64,000 nucleotides of DNA from Actinomadura sp. NBRC 104425 (GTDB lineage: Bacteria > Actinomycetota > Actinomycetes > Streptosporangiales > Streptosporangiaceae): positions 186,001-250,000 of the forward strand of contig NZ_BSTN01000004.1 of assembly GCF_030269545.1 (NCBI RefSeq), given 5' to 3'. Shown here piece after piece: positions 1 through 11,058 of the stretch; the first letter of the stretch is position 1, and every line of letters starts with the position of its first letter. The notes below the pieces were generated by a model that was not told the DNA's origin, made no database searches, and saw only the letters and a list, made by a program, of their open reading frames with translations. Position numbers and translations under genes: made by a program.

Positions 1-1037
1 TGGGCCATCCGCTGGGTCAGCGACGCGATCGCCGTGCGCCCGGCGGCGAGGTAGCCGATCGCGACGGTGGCGGCGGCGCCGAGCGCGCCGGCCGCGAGCG
101 TCCGGGGCCGCCGCAGGCACGCCGCCGCCAGCCCGAGCACCGGGAACAGGAACGTCACCTTGGCGGCGACCGCGGCTCCGGCCAGGGCGCCCGCGGCCAG
201 GCCGTGCACCAGCTCGGCCCTGCCGGTGCGCGCCCGCCTGGCGAGCAGGAAGACGGCGCCGGTCAGCAGCGCCACCGCCAGCACGTCGACGTGGCCGCTG
301 GCGACCATCCAGAACAGCGCCAGCGGATTGGCCGTCCACAGCACCGCCGCCCGGACGCGGGCGGTCGGCTCGGGGCCGCTGAGCCGGTCGATCATCACCG
401 CGGTCGCCAGGAACGCCATGAGGTGGATGACCTTCAGCCAGAAGACGATCCAGCCCATGGACGCGCCGCCGAGATGGGCGGCCAGGGCGTGCGCGGCGGT
501 GGCGACCGGCCCGTACACCGTCGGCTGCTTCGCCCATGCCCGGGGCCGCAGCAGCCCCACCGGGTCGCCGGTGTGATGCAGCTCGTTCGGCGTCATCACA
601 TACGGGTCGAGCCCGAGGTCGGTGATGCGGCCGTAGACGGCGTAGTTGAGGATGTCGATGGAACCGGACGGCGGCAGCAGGGCGAACAGGACCGCGGTGA
701 GCGCTCCCGCCGGCAGCAGCACCCGGGGGCGGATGCCGTTCCATCCCCGCCGCAGCGCCCACAGCACCAGCACGACGCCGAGCCCGGCGCAGACGGCGGC
801 GCCGCGGCTCACCGCGGTGACCGTGCTGCGGGACGGCTCGGCCGCCCAGTGCAGGAACGGGCCGTCGGGACCCCAGCGCGCCACCAGCCCGGACGGCCCC
901 GCCGCCATGCCTGCGGCGAACACCGCCGCGCCGACCCCGAGGAGGCCGAGCCCCAGCACCCCGGTGACCCGGCCGCGGCGTCCGCCCGCAGCCGACGTCG
1001 TATCGCGGTCACCTGCCCGTCCATTCAAAATCAGCAC
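1..1037 (-). CDS. Polyprenol-phosphate-mannose-dependent GT-C mannosyltransferase (partial, runs off left edge)
   Basis: The minus-strand frame stays open from a GTG at 1037 to the window edge, giving about 345 residues of a hydrophobic multi-spanning protein. After a first membrane segment comes a long external loop with the motif IDILNYAVYGRITDLGLDPY, typical of actinobacterial GT-C enzymes of the MptA/MptB class that extend mannan or glycolipid cores using a polyprenyl phosphate sugar donor. Several more membrane segments follow, and the C-terminus is missing. The start is uncertain: no good ribosome binding site is visible before the GTG and no in-frame ATG lies nearby. The gene reads away from the DUF2945/DUF3140 pair. 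Family assignment is good; exact substrate is not known. Confidence 0.75.
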   Translation of the reverse strand, partial: MLILNGRAGDRDTTSAAGGRRGRVTGVLGLGLLGVGAAVFAAGMAAGPSGLVARWGPDGPFLHWAAEPSRSTVTAVSRGAAVCAGLGVVLVLWALRRGWNGIRPRVLLPAGALTAVLFALLPPSGSIDILNYAVYGRITDLGLDPYVMTPNELHHTGDPVGLLRPRAWAKQPTVYGPVATAAHALAAHLGGASMGWIVFWLKVIHLMAFLATAVMIDRLSGPEPTARVRAAVLWTANPLALFWMVASGHVDVLAVALLTGAVFLLARRARTGRAELVHGLAAGALAGAAVAAKVTFLFPVLGLAAACLRRPRTLAAGALGAAATVAIGYLAAGRTAIASLTQRMA

Positions 1038-1199
1038 CTGCGGAACCTTATGCGAACCTCGGGGGTGTTGCGGGGAGTTCACGAAGATATAAGGCCGCCG
1101 TTGGCGGGTTGTGCCGCGGCCGTCCGCCGCCGGTGCGTTCCCTCCTGACCTGGGGGTATGGGACCCGGACAGGCGAAACCGGGAACCCGGGAGGGCACC

Positions 1200-1418
1200 A
1201 TGGCCAAGGGCGACAGGCTGCGCAAGGGCGACCGGGTCTCCTGGCGCAGCCACGGCGGCGAGGCCCGCGGCGAGGTCGAGCGCGAGATCACCGAACGGAC
1301 CGAGGCGGCCGGCCGGACGGTCGCGGCGTCGCCGGACGAGCCGCAGTACGAGGTCCGCAGCGACAAGTCCGGTGGCAGGGCCGTGCACAAGCCCGGTGTG
1401 CTGGAGAAGGAGGACTGA
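1200..1418 (+). CDS. DUF2945 (hypervirulence-associated TUDOR-like) small protein
   Basis: A 72-residue protein beginning MAKGDRLRKGDRVSWRSHGG, the standard opening of the DUF2945 family, whose members fold as small TUDOR/SH3-like barrels of unknown function. The body ends in a typical YEVRSDKSGGRAVHKPGVL segment. The ATG at 1200 is chosen over an in-frame ATG at 1158 because GGGAGG lies just before it and because the family starts there. It is followed after four bases by the DUF3140 gene, so the two are very probably cotranscribed. No function can be stated beyond the family name. Confidence 0.85.
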   Translation: MAKGDRLRKGDRVSWRSHGGEARGEVEREITERTEAAGRTVAASPDEPQYEVRSDKSGGRAVHKPGVLEKED

Positions 1419-1422
1419 GACC

Positions 1423-1758
1423 GTGCCGGGCGAGGACGACGAGCAGATCGCGAGCCTGTTCCACGAACTGGTCAACCTCACCCCCGCCGAGCTGGAACGC
1501 TGGCTCGATACCGAGGAGTCCAAGGCGGCCGGGCAGCATCCGGGAGGCGGCGAGTCCACGGGCCACGAGTCGGGCCGCCGGATCGTCGCGCTGCTGCGGA
1601 CCAACGCCCGCGACCTGTCCGCCGACGACTACGCGCACATGCGCAAGGTCGTCGGCTACATCCGCCGGCACCTGGCGCAGCGCCCCGACGCCGACGTCCG
1701 CGACACCCGCTGGCGGCACTCTTTGATGAACTGGGGGCACGACCCGCTCAAGACCTGA
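1423..1758 (+). CDS. DUF3140 family protein
   Basis: A 111-residue hydrophilic protein starting at a GTG, with AGAAGGAGG overlapping the end of the preceding gene as its ribosome binding site. The sequence LTPAELERWLDTEESKAAGQ and the later DYAHMRKVVGYIRRHLAQRP, ending in a WRHSLMNWGHDP motif, match the DUF3140 family, which is often found beside DUF2945 in actinomycetes. The family's role is unknown; the small basic-helical character and conserved tryptophans suggest nucleic acid or protein binding, but this is inference only. Confidence 0.85.
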   Translation: MPGEDDEQIASLFHELVNLTPAELERWLDTEESKAAGQHPGGGESTGHESGRRIVALLRTNARDLSADDYAHMRKVVGYIRRHLAQRPDADVRDTRWRHSLMNWGHDPLKT

Positions 1759-1775
1759 CCGGACGGGCGCCGCCG

Positions 1776-2915
1776 TCACGGCCGCCAGGCGAGGACGGGC
1801 GCCATGGCGCGCACGGCCGCCGCACCGGGCGCGAGCCGCGCGCCCAGGTCCCGCGCCGCCGCGGCCGGCGGCCACTTCGCCAGGGTCAGCGCCGCCATCC
1901 GCGCGGAGCGGCGCGCTATGCGCCGGGTGCGGGGTCTGCGCAGCCGGTCGTAGCGGACCAGCGCGGACTCGATGTCGGCGGCCTGGTCGAGGCAGGCGGC
2001 CAGCACGACGGCGTCCTCCAGGGCCTGGCAGGCGCCCTGCCCCAGGTTCGGCGCCATCGCGTGGGCCGCGTCGCCGAGCAGGGCGACCCGGCCCTTGGCG
2101 TAGCCGGGCAGCGGCGGCAGGGCGTAGACGTCGTGCCGCAGCACGCCGTCCGCCGGCACGGCGTCGAGCAACCGCGGGATGGGGTCGGGCCACTGCGCGA
2201 ACCGGCGCCGCAGTTCCGCGGCCTCCCCGTCCGGGGCGGCCCCGCCCGGCGGCACCGTCGCTGCGGCGAAGCAGTAGGTCCTGCCGCCCGTCATCGCGGT
2301 GAAGCCGAACAGTTCGCCGCGTCCCCACGTCTCGCCGCCGCCTGCGACCGGCTCGGGCAGCGGCGGTGCGATCATCCGCCAGGCGGTGAACCCCGCGTAC
2401 CGGGGCGCCCGGGCATCCGGCCAGTGCAGGCGGCGCACGGAGCTGCGCAGGCCGTCTGCGCCGACCACCAGGTCGGCCCGCAGCTCACCGGCCCCGTGCT
2501 CGACCACCACCGTGTCACCGTCGGCGCCTATCCCGGTCACGGCGGTGGACGGCAGCAGCGCCTCCCGCGGCAGCGCGTCCGCCAGGACGTCCACCAGGTC
2601 GGCGCGGTGCACCATCAGCACGGGGAACCCGTACCGGCGTTCGAGCTCGGTGTTGTCGACCCGCGACAGCCAGCGCCCCGACCGGTCGCGCACGCCTCCA
2701 ACGCTCTCGACCGCCCCGATGCCGCGGACCCGGCCCGCCAGGTCGAGCGCCGCCAGGGCCCGCAGCGCGTTGGGCCACAGGCTGATCCCGGCGCCGATCT
2801 CGGTGAACTCCGCCGCCCGCTCGCAGACCCGCACCTGCCAGCCGCGGCGGCTCAGGGCCACCGCCGCCGCAAGTCCGCCGATTCCGCCCCCGACGACAAC
2901 CGCCCTGCGCGCCAT
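1776..2915 (-). CDS. FAD-dependent aromatic-ring monooxygenase (PHBH/UbiH-like)
   Basis: A 379-residue flavoprotein. The N-terminal dinucleotide fold shows VVVGGGIGGLAAAVALSRRG at residues 6-25, the middle part has a DG-type motif (VVGADGLRSSVRR, about 150-162), and the second FAD motif GDAAHAMAPNLGQGACQALE is near 280-300. This combination defines class A flavin monooxygenases that use NAD(P)H and oxygen to hydroxylate or epoxidise aromatic or lipid substrates. The length is normal for a single-domain member. No pathway partner is adjacent, so the substrate is unknown. The gene reads on the same strand as the DUF5996 gene, but a strong hairpin (3068-3092) separates them, so it probably has its own promoter. 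Confidence 0.9.
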   Translation of the reverse strand: MARRAVVVGGGIGGLAAAVALSRRGWQVRVCERAAEFTEIGAGISLWPNALRALAALDLAGRVRGIGAVESVGGVRDRSGRWLSRVDNTELERRYGFPVLMVHRADLVDVLADALPREALLPSTAVTGIGADGDTVVVEHGAGELRADLVVGADGLRSSVRRLHWPDARAPRYAGFTAWRMIAPPLPEPVAGGGETWGRGELFGFTAMTGGRTYCFAAATVPPGGAAPDGEAAELRRRFAQWPDPIPRLLDAVPADGVLRHDVYALPPLPGYAKGRVALLGDAAHAMAPNLGQGACQALEDAVVLAACLDQAADIESALVRYDRLRRPRTRRIARRSARMAALTLAKWPPAAAARDLGARLAPGAAAVRAMAPVLAWRP

Positions 2916-3067
2916 CTCTCACCTCACCGGAGCCGACGCCGCCGTGCTCCGCGCGGCGGACACCCCGCGGACGGCTTCCATTCTCGCGGGGCAGCGGCCC
3001 GCGCCGCCCGCGGCCCCCGCGTCAGCTCTCCCCGGTGCCCCTGCCAGGCGCCGACCTGCCGCAACGC

Positions 3068-3092
3068 GACGGCCCCCGTAGCGGGGGCCGTC
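3068..3092 (-). terminator. Strong intergenic hairpin terminator
   Basis: GACGGCCCCCG, a three-base loop TAG, then CGGGGGCCGTC: an 11-bp perfect stem. It lies downstream of the DUF5996 gene and upstream of the monooxygenase gene, both on the minus strand, so it probably ends the DUF5996 transcript. There is no T-tract, which is common for actinomycete terminators. Confidence 0.65.
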
Positions 3093-3103
3093 ACGACGAC
3101 GCG

Positions 3104-3139
3104 GCCGACGACGAGGCCGACGACAAGGCCGACGACGAG
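3104..3139. repeat. 12-bp tandem repeat, three copies
   Basis: GCCGACGACGAG, GCCGACGACAAG and GCCGACGACGAG follow each other directly, beside the hairpin terminator. On the minus strand a 24-codon open frame (3165 to 3091) reads these as a serine-rich tract and stops just before the hairpin, but it has no ribosome binding site. The interval 2916-3258 otherwise holds no gene that can be supported. Confidence 0.6.
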
Positions 3140-3258
3140 GTCTTCGCCGTCGGAGTCGAAGACATGCGGGGCGGACAGCGCGCACTGGTCGGAGCCATCA
3201 CCGGGAATGTGCCGGCCGGGGACGCCCGGCTGACCGCGCGGGACCTGCGGCGCCGCTG

Positions 3259-4191
3259 CTACCGGTGGTCGTCCCAGCGGTGCGGGTCGGCCTCCAGCGC
3301 CGCGCGGTCCCAGCCGCCCAGGTCGGCGGCCGCCGCGTAGGTCGTCTCCAGGAACTCGGTCAGCGCCCCGTCCGGGTCCGCCGCCGTGGCCACCGCCTCG
3401 TACGGAAGCAGGAACTGGCCGTTCTCCCGGCTGTAGAACGCCGCGTCCGGGCCGACGGGGCGGTCGGCGAAACCGTCCGGCTCGGGATAGGCGTAGGCGT
3501 AGAACGCGCCCTCCTCGGCTCCGCCGGGCCAGAAACCGCAGCTGGACAGCTCGTGCGAATAGCCCTCCACCATCACCCAGTCCGGGCAGTTCGGGACGCC
3601 GCCGGGGTGCCGCGGGGCCCGCCGCCCGGAGAACCTGGTGCAGGCCAGGTCGAGCGCGCCCCAGAACACGTGCACCGGGCTGACCTTGCCGATGAACCGG
3701 GACCGGAACCGGCTGATCACCCGGTGGGCCTGCAGCAGCTGTCGCCAGAACAGCTGCGCCGCGTGCGGGTCGTAGGAGGCGTGCCGCTCGTCCTCGGCGA
3801 ACGGGATGGCCGGCTCCACCTCGTTCGGCCGGGCCCGGATGCGCGTCGGCACGCCCAGCTCGTCCAAGCTCCGCATGACCTCGGTGTAGAACCGGGCCAC
3901 CGGCTTGGGTTCCAGCGCCACCTGCCGGTCGCCTCCGTCGCTGGTGCGGACGTGCAGCCGGTGGGCCAGGAAGTCGAACTCGATGTCGAAGGCGCCGTGG
4001 CCGCAGGGGACGGCCGAGGTGCTCAGTCCCCGCGGTGTCACGTACAGGGGGGCCTGCCACCAGTGGTTGACCATCGGCGCGTGGGCCAGCCGGATCTTGC
4101 CGACGATCTGCGTCCACATGTGCAGGGTGTCCCGCGTTTCGGACCAGTCCGCCACCCTCAGCCGCGGCCACCCCGCGCTCGGTTGGGTCAC
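3259..4191 (-). CDS. DUF5996 family protein
   Basis: A 310-residue cytosolic protein. The segment WSETRDTLHMWTQIVGKIRL near the N-terminus and the later HRVISRFRSRFIGKVSPVHV and FWGALDLACTRFSGRRAP are hallmarks of the DUF5996 family, of unknown function. The GTG at 4191 is preferred to an upstream GTG at 4245 because family members begin only a few residues before the WSETRDTL motif; the extra 18 residues are arginine- and proline-rich. There is no signal peptide. Histidines in the conserved core could bind a metal, but no activity is established. Confidence 0.85.
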   Translation of the reverse strand: MTQPSAGWPRLRVADWSETRDTLHMWTQIVGKIRLAHAPMVNHWWQAPLYVTPRGLSTSAVPCGHGAFDIEFDFLAHRLHVRTSDGGDRQVALEPKPVARFYTEVMRSLDELGVPTRIRARPNEVEPAIPFAEDERHASYDPHAAQLFWRQLLQAHRVISRFRSRFIGKVSPVHVFWGALDLACTRFSGRRAPRHPGGVPNCPDWVMVEGYSHELSSCGFWPGGAEEGAFYAYAYPEPDGFADRPVGPDAAFYSRENGQFLLPYEAVATAADPDGALTEFLETTYAAAADLGGWDRAALEADPHRWDDHR

Positions 4192-4267
4192 AGCGTCACC
4201 CCGTTCTTCCACCGGAAGGCGGCGCGGGGGACGGCTCCTCCGCACGCTCGTCCCCCGCGCCGTCCGG

Positions 4268-4462
4268 TCAGCAGATGTCCGACGACCCCGGGCTCAGGAT
4301 CGGAATGTTCACCGAGATCAGGTCGCTGAGCACCTTGTTGCACTTGATGCCGCCGTGCCCGCCGTGCCCCGAGGCGACCGCCGCCGTGGCCGTGCTCGCC
4401 GGCCCGGCCATGGTCATCGCCGTCATCGCCGCCGTCAGGACGATCCGAGCGCAACGTGTCAT
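4268..4462 (-). CDS. Small secreted protein, unknown function
   Basis: A 64-residue product with a clear signal peptide (MTRCARIVLTAAMTAMTMAG then ASTATAAVA, likely cleaved near residue 28) followed by a mature peptide of about 35 residues, GHGGHGG then a stretch with two cysteines 24 residues apart (CNKVLSDL ... SSDIC) around the hydrophobic run ISVNIPILSPG. GAAGGAAAGGACC precedes the ATG. The hydrophobic two-cysteine layout is reminiscent of chaplins, but the length and sequence differ and I do not claim membership. Confidence 0.65.
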   Translation of the reverse strand: MTRCARIVLTAAMTAMTMAGPASTATAAVASGHGGHGGIKCNKVLSDLISVNIPILSPGSSDIC

Positions 4463-4923
4463 GTTCGGTCCTTTCCTTCGTGTATCTCACCAACTTCGAT
4501 GAGTAGCTACTTGATAACACAGAGTATTCGATCATGGTCGGGCTGGTCGGCTACCGATGTGCTCGGGGGGATACGCGCCCAAGCGTCCGCTCGGGAGGAC
4601 GCGATGGATGCCGATGCGCCTACAGGGACGGTGTGCAAGGGGTGCGGCGACGGCGGAGTGCCGCCCGGCCGTGGGGCGGGCACGGTGCGGCTGTTGCCAT
4701 TGTGATGTAGACGGCTGCCCGCCTGGCTATAAGACTGTCTCGCTCACGCCATAGGCGGGCCGCTGCGCCCCGTCGCCGACGGTGAAGGTCTGGAGGGGCG
4801 CTACCCTCCGTGTTCACGCACAAAGGCAGGCGTGTAGTTTACTGTAAGCATGCCGTCTCTTGACTAGACTTGCTTCATTCGTTGTCTCGAAACGTTCGTG
4901 TTCATGAAGGCAGGTTCGGTGCC
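4463..4923. other. Gene-free interval with Fur-gene promoter at its right end
   Basis: Short open frames here lack ribosome binding sites and actinomycete codon bias. At the right end TTGACT (4860-4865) is placed like a -35 element for the regulator at 4924 and matches the TTGACT before the second Fur gene (8202-8207). Nothing else was recognised. Confidence 0.4.
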
Positions 4924-5364
4924 ATGACCGCATCCCAGACCCCGACCACCGCCGAGGAGCTGCGCGGTGCCGGTCTGCGGGTGACGGCCGCCCGCGTCGC
5001 GCTGCTGGAGACCGTCCGGGACGGCGACCACCTCGGTGTCGAGGCGATCGCCTCCGGGGTGCGCGAGCGCGTAGGCCACATCTCCCTTCAAGCCGTGTAC
5101 GAGGCCCTGCACGCGCTCACCGCGGCCGGGCTGGTACGCCGCATCGAACCGGCCGGCAGCCCCGCCCGCTTCGAAGGTCGCGTGGGCGACAACCACCACC
5201 ACCTGGTGTGCCGCAAATGCGGCGCGGTCAAGGACGTCGACTGCGTCGTGGGGCATCCGCCCTGCCTGGACCCGGTGGACGACGCCGGATACCTGGTCGA
5301 CGAGGCCGACGTCACGTTCTGGGGGCTGTGCCCGCGGTGCCGTTCCGAGGCCGGGAACGGCTGA
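4924..5364 (+). CDS. Fur-family (FurA/CatR-like) metal-dependent peroxide-response regulator
   Basis: A 146-residue Fur-family protein: winged-helix DNA-binding domain (about 10-85, including [20 protein letters not shown]), then the metal site [20 protein letters not shown] and a C-terminal CPRC pair, giving two CxxC zinc motifs. This is the FurA/CatR class that represses catalase-peroxidase until metal-catalysed oxidation releases it. The ATG at 4924 has AAGGCAGG upstream. It is convergent with katG, with a bidirectional terminator between, and closely resembles the other Fur protein at 7740-8171 (shared [18 protein letters not shown] helix and [10 protein letters not shown]). Two such regulators flanking one katG is unusual; this copy may control katG in trans or only itself. 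Confidence 0.9.
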   Translation: MTASQTPTTAEELRGAGLRVTAARVALLETVRDGDHLGVEAIASGVRERVGHISLQAVYEALHALTAAGLVRRIEPAGSPARFEGRVGDNHHHLVCRKCGAVKDVDCVVGHPPCLDPVDDAGYLVDEADVTFWGLCPRCRSEAGNG

Positions 5365-5421
5365 CCCCGCGGGCGCCCGTCTCACGTCTGCGACACCGGT
5401 CGGCGTCCGCGCCGAAAAGCG

Positions 5422-5459
5422 GACGTCCAGGCCGGCCCGTGCGGACCGGCCTGGACGTC
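5422..5459. terminator. Bidirectional terminator between convergent Fur gene and katG
   Basis: GACGTCCAGGCCGG (5422-5435) and its exact complement CCGGCCTGGACGTC (5446-5459) form a 14-bp stem with a 10-base loop, between the stop of the Fur gene and the stop of katG. Either transcript can form it. Confidence 0.8.
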
Positions 5460-5471
5460 AGGGGCTGACGG

Positions 5472-7724
<2,253 letters not shown>

Positions 7725-7739
7725 TCAGCGGGGGTGGGT

Positions 7740-8171
7740 TCAGGAACTGCGGGTGGTGGAGCAGTCGGGGCACAGGCCCCAGTAGATGACCTCGGCCTCG
7801 TCGATCGCGAAGCCGCGGTCGTCGGATGCGGTCAGGCACGGCGCCTCACCGACGGCGCAGTCGACGTCGGCGATCGCCCCGCATGACCGGCACACGAGGT
7901 GGTGGTGGTTGTCGCCGGTCCGCGACTCGTACCGCGCCACGGAACCGGACGGCTGGATGCGCCGCACCAGACCCGCCGCCGTCAACGCGTGCAGCGAGTC
8001 GTAGACGGCCTGGTGGGACACCTTCGGGAGATTTCTGCGCACGGCGGCGATGATCGTGTCCGTGTCGGCGTGCGGATGCGCGTGCACCGCGCTCAGCACC
8101 GCCAACCGGGGGCGGGTCACGCGCAACGCGGCCCCGCGCAGCATCTCCCGGAAGTCGAGGGGTGCGACCAC
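7740..8171 (-). CDS. furA: FurA-type regulator of katG
   Basis: A 143-residue Fur-family repressor in operon with katG. It shows the winged helix ([20 protein letters not shown], near residues 49-68), the metal-sensing [20 protein letters not shown], and a C-terminal CPDC, so both zinc CxxC pairs are present. The GTG at 8171 is chosen: a TTGACT and a -10-like AATCTC place the transcription start on or next to this codon, suggesting a leaderless mRNA, as known for mycobacterial furA. An ATG at 8144 is possible but its ribosome binding site is too close. The protein probably represses its own promoter and katG. Confidence 0.93.
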   Translation of the reverse strand: MVAPLDFREMLRGAALRVTRPRLAVLSAVHAHPHADTDTIIAAVRRNLPKVSHQAVYDSLHALTAAGLVRRIQPSGSVARYESRTGDNHHHLVCRSCGAIADVDCAVGEAPCLTASDDRGFAIDEAEVIYWGLCPDCSTTRSS

Positions 8172-8177
8172 GCCCCA

Positions 8178-8207
8178 GAGATTGGCCTATTTTCTGGAAT
8201 CAGTCAA
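8178..8207 (-). promoter_or_regulatory. furA-katG promoter (leaderless)
   Basis: Reading the minus strand: TTGACT (8207-8202), an 18-base spacer that is AT-rich (GATTCCAGAAAATAGGCC), and AATCTC (8183-8178). The expected start point is about 8171, the first base of the GTG codon. An AT-rich segment at this place is where FurA binds in mycobacteria, so it is a likely operator. Confidence 0.5.
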
Positions 8208-8959
8208 GAACTTGTCTCTACCAAGATCACGTCCTAGAGTGCCGCACGACAGGACCGTGCTTTCCCGGCGCGACCCCCTCCCCTGTCACTGGGCTGACCT
8301 GCCAAAACGGCAGTTCGGCCGCGCCTGCAGGCCGCCGCCCGGACTCCAGGTCCGCCAAGCCGGGAGTCCGGGCCGGTGTCCCGCGGCGGGGTGCCCGCAC
8401 ATCGAAGGGGGGCGGCCGCCGGATTCCGGCACCGCGGTCACTGGAAGGGGACAAGTCGCCGGACTTCCACCGCGCGCGCATGCCGCACGGCGCCTGACAC
8501 CGGGGGTCCAGCGGTGGCAGGCACCGCCGAGCGGTTCGATGCGCGCGCGGTGGAGACGGCGCGACCAGCCGGTGACACCGCCCCGCCTGCCCGCGCCGGT
8601 GTCACCGACCGGACGCACCGAAGAGCCCCGCCGGCGCAGGACGCCGCAGCCCGATGACATCGCCGGCCACCATGCGGCGAGACCCGCCCGCCACGGCCAC
8701 GGAACGTCATCAGGCCACGGACCGACCGTACAGGGGCTGCCACTCCCGCCGCCCCACCGCCGGACTCCCGCACCCGCCACCGGCCGCCCCGCACCTCACG
8801 GCGAATCGGGCACGCATCCCCCGGCGGGGCGATGGTGCGTTCCGGCCGTCTGGAGCGGGACGGAGGGTGCGGGGGCGTGCGCAGGAGCCCTCAGGAGCGG
8901 CAGCGCCATCCGGCAGGATGGCCGCGAGCAGATCTCCGGTTCGGCCGCGTCCAGGCCCG
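8208..8959. other. Gene-free interval
   Basis: About 750 bases in which all open frames are arginine/proline-rich GC shadows without ribosome binding sites. No RNA gene, IS end or repeat was recognised. Confidence 0.4.
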
Positions 8960-9217
8960 TCAACTCCCGCGCAGCAGATCCGCCAGGATGGCGAAGACCA
9001 CGACGACGAGGGTGTACGCCAGAAGGGCGACGACGGCTTCCGCCGTCATACCGAGCGCGAGGAAGGTGCCGCCGAGCGGCAGGCACACCAGCCCGGGCAG
9101 CACCGCGCCCACGAGTGCGGGAAAGCGCGCCCGCAGGCGGACCCCGCCGGGCGTGTTCAGGATCGCGACATAAGTCATCACGATCAGGAGCAGTATCGGC
9201 AGCAGAAGGACGCCCAA
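8960..9217 (-). CDS. Small integral membrane protein
   Basis: An 85-residue, very hydrophobic product starting at a TTG three bases after the stop of the kinase gene. Three membrane segments are visible: residues 2-21 (VLLLPILLLIVMTYVAIL), about 34-53 (PALVGAVLPGLVCLPLGGTF) and about 58-80 (AEAVVALLAYTLVVVVFAIL). The short spacing implies translational coupling with the Ser/Thr kinase, which itself ends in two membrane segments, so the two may associate in the membrane. I do not recognise the family. Confidence 0.6.
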   Translation of the reverse strand: MGVLLLPILLLIVMTYVAILNTPGGVRLRARFPALVGAVLPGLVCLPLGGTFLALGMTAEAVVALLAYTLVVVVFAILADLLRGS

Positions 9218-9221
9218 GGCT

Positions 9222-10406
9222 CTACCCGCCCCCGTGTGCTCTGCGCCGCAAGATCACGATGGCGAACACGCCGACCGCCAGGAGGAGCGCCTCAACGGTG
9301 ATCAGGCCGTCGTAGTCGGGCGAGTTGTTCACCGCGAAGACAGTGATGGCCACGCCGACGAGCAGCTGGAGCAGCGTCCCGGCGAGGAACACGCCCATGG
9401 GCAGCGGTCGGGGAGAGCCCGGCGGCACGGCGTTCGTGCGGTCCGCGAGCCGTGCGGTGGCGGGTACAGGCACGGCGGGCGGTTGCGCCCCGTGCGCAGG
9501 CGCCCCGAACGGCGGTGCGGGCGGCCCGACCGCGGCGGCGGGCGGACGGTAGGTGGAGGGCGGAGGCACGTGCGGCCGCGGCGCGGGCGCCTCGCCGAGC
9601 AGTTCGGCCAGCACCTGCGACATCGTCGGCCGCCGCTCGGGCACCTTGTCCAGGCAGGCCGCCAGCAGGTCGCGCCGGTGCGGCGGCATCGCCGACAGGT
9701 CCGGGGCGGCGTTCAGGATGCGGTTGAAGACGGCCGGGATGGCGTCGGAGCCGAACACGGGGGCGCCGGTCGCGGCGAAGGTCAGCGTGACCGCCCACGA
9801 GAACACGTCGGACGGCGGCCCGACCTCCTGCCCCGCCACCTGCTCGGGCGACATGTACGCGGGGGTGCCGACGATCCCGCTGGACAGGGTGGTGGTGGAG
9901 GTCACCGCACGGGCGATCCCGAAGTCGATGACCCGAGGCCCGTCGGTGGCCAGCAGGACATTGGACGGCTTGAAGTCGCGGTGCACGATGCCCGCCCGGT
10001 GGATGCCGTTCAGCGCGGCGGCCGTGCCGATGGCCAGCCGTTCCAGGCTGCCGTGGTCGCGCGGCCCGGCGCGGCGGACCAGGTCGCTGAGCGACTCTCC
10101 CTCGACGTACTCGCTGACGATGTAGGGGCGGTCGTCTTCGACGCCGGCCGCGAGGACCCGGGCCGTGCAGTACGGCTCGACCCGGCGCGCGATGGAGCTC
10201 TCCCGCAGGAACAGATGGCGGGCGCGGTCGTCCCCGGCCAGCCGGGCGTGCAGCACCTTGACCGCCACCCGCGTCCCCGCGGTGTCCTCTCCCAGATAGA
10301 CCGCGCCCTGTCCGCCCTCGCCGAGCAGCGCCAGCAGCCGGTACGGGCCGACCGTCCGTGGATCACCCGCTCGCAGCTCCACAGGATTGACCACTCGCCC
10401 GATCAT
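9222..10406 (-). CDS. Eukaryotic-type Ser/Thr protein kinase with C-terminal membrane anchor
   Basis: A 394-residue kinase. It has the glycine-rich loop GEGGQGAVY (about 29-37), the ATP-binding lysine in VAVKVL, the catalytic loop HRDFKPSNVLL, the DFG motif in VIDFGIARAV, and the activation segment ending GTPAYMSPEQ. After a Pro/Ala-rich linker there are two membrane segments near the C-terminus, so the usual extracellular sensor (for example PASTA repeats) is absent. The ATG at 10406 is preferred over an upstream in-frame start at 10589, because the family sequence begins at VNPVELRAGDPRTVGPYRLL. It is coupled to a small membrane protein downstream. Confidence 0.9.
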   Translation of the reverse strand: MIGRVVNPVELRAGDPRTVGPYRLLALLGEGGQGAVYLGEDTAGTRVAVKVLHARLAGDDRARHLFLRESSIARRVEPYCTARVLAAGVEDDRPYIVSEYVEGESLSDLVRRAGPRDHGSLERLAIGTAAALNGIHRAGIVHRDFKPSNVLLATDGPRVIDFGIARAVTSTTTLSSGIVGTPAYMSPEQVAGQEVGPPSDVFSWAVTLTFAATGAPVFGSDAIPAVFNRILNAAPDLSAMPPHRRDLLAACLDKVPERRPTMSQVLAELLGEAPAPRPHVPPPSTYRPPAAAVGPPAPPFGAPAHGAQPPAVPVPATARLADRTNAVPPGSPRPLPMGVFLAGTLLQLLVGVAITVFAVNNSPDYDGLITVEALLLAVGVFAIVILRRRAHGGG

Positions 10407-11058
10407 AGGTAGCGCCGGGGACGAAGTCCCACCCCCTTCGCGATAACGATTCGGCCGGTCGGATCGGCGCCCGGGTCGCGCACTTCCCGACCGGCCGAAG
10501 AATTCTTCCCAACGGCCCGCGGACCGCAGCGGATGATACGGGATGTGCAGGCCGGACAGGGGCCGCGAATTCGAGTCGTCCGCGATCATCTCGCTCGCTT
10601 CCGGCCGCCGCGGACCGCTCGCCCGGCGCGTCGAACTCCTGTGGTCGGAAAATCCGAATGATGGCAGGCCGAGCGGAATTGCCCCGGTCGTCCGGCGGGC
10701 ACCGAGACTCGGGTGCCGGCTTCCTGCACTCGCTGCTCACCGCCACCTCGGCATGCGCCGTGGCGGGCGACGGGCGTTCGGCGCCCGTGACGGTCGCCGG
10801 CACCGACGTCGCGAACCTGACGCCGCCCGGGGTGCTGGGCCGCGGGCTGTCGTTCGCGCACCGGGGACATCGCCTACCCCCGGCCGTGGCGCGAAAGACG
10901 CGTGCGGCGGCCGCCTGCGGCAGGCTGTCTCCGCATCCGGTCATGATCTTGGCGGCAGGGGTTGACGACCGCATCTCTCATTCCGCAGAGTCATTGTTCA
11001 TGTACTGTTGGTGAGCGAATGGTGGCCGTCTGGTCGCCTGGCTCATCGGGGGGACGCT
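10407..11058. other. Divergent intergenic region (kinase / adenylating enzyme)
   Basis: About 650 bases with no convincing gene. A 13-bp inverted repeat GGGAC-GAA-GTCCC lies at 10418-10430, directly upstream of the kinase start, and may be an operator. A TTGACG occurs near 10959, without a clear -10, ahead of the gene at 11059. Confidence 0.4.

Noticed and set aside
3091..3165. 24-codon serine-rich minus-strand frame ending at the hairpin
   Set aside because: No ribosome binding site; it only reflects the 12-bp tandem repeat.
4557..4823. Short frames on both strands with a few cysteines
   Set aside because: No ribosome binding site, no codon bias and no conserved features.
8050..9315. Long plus-strand frame of 421 codons
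   Set aside because: It is antisense to the kinase-linked membrane protein and furA, is Arg/Pro-rich and has no start signal.
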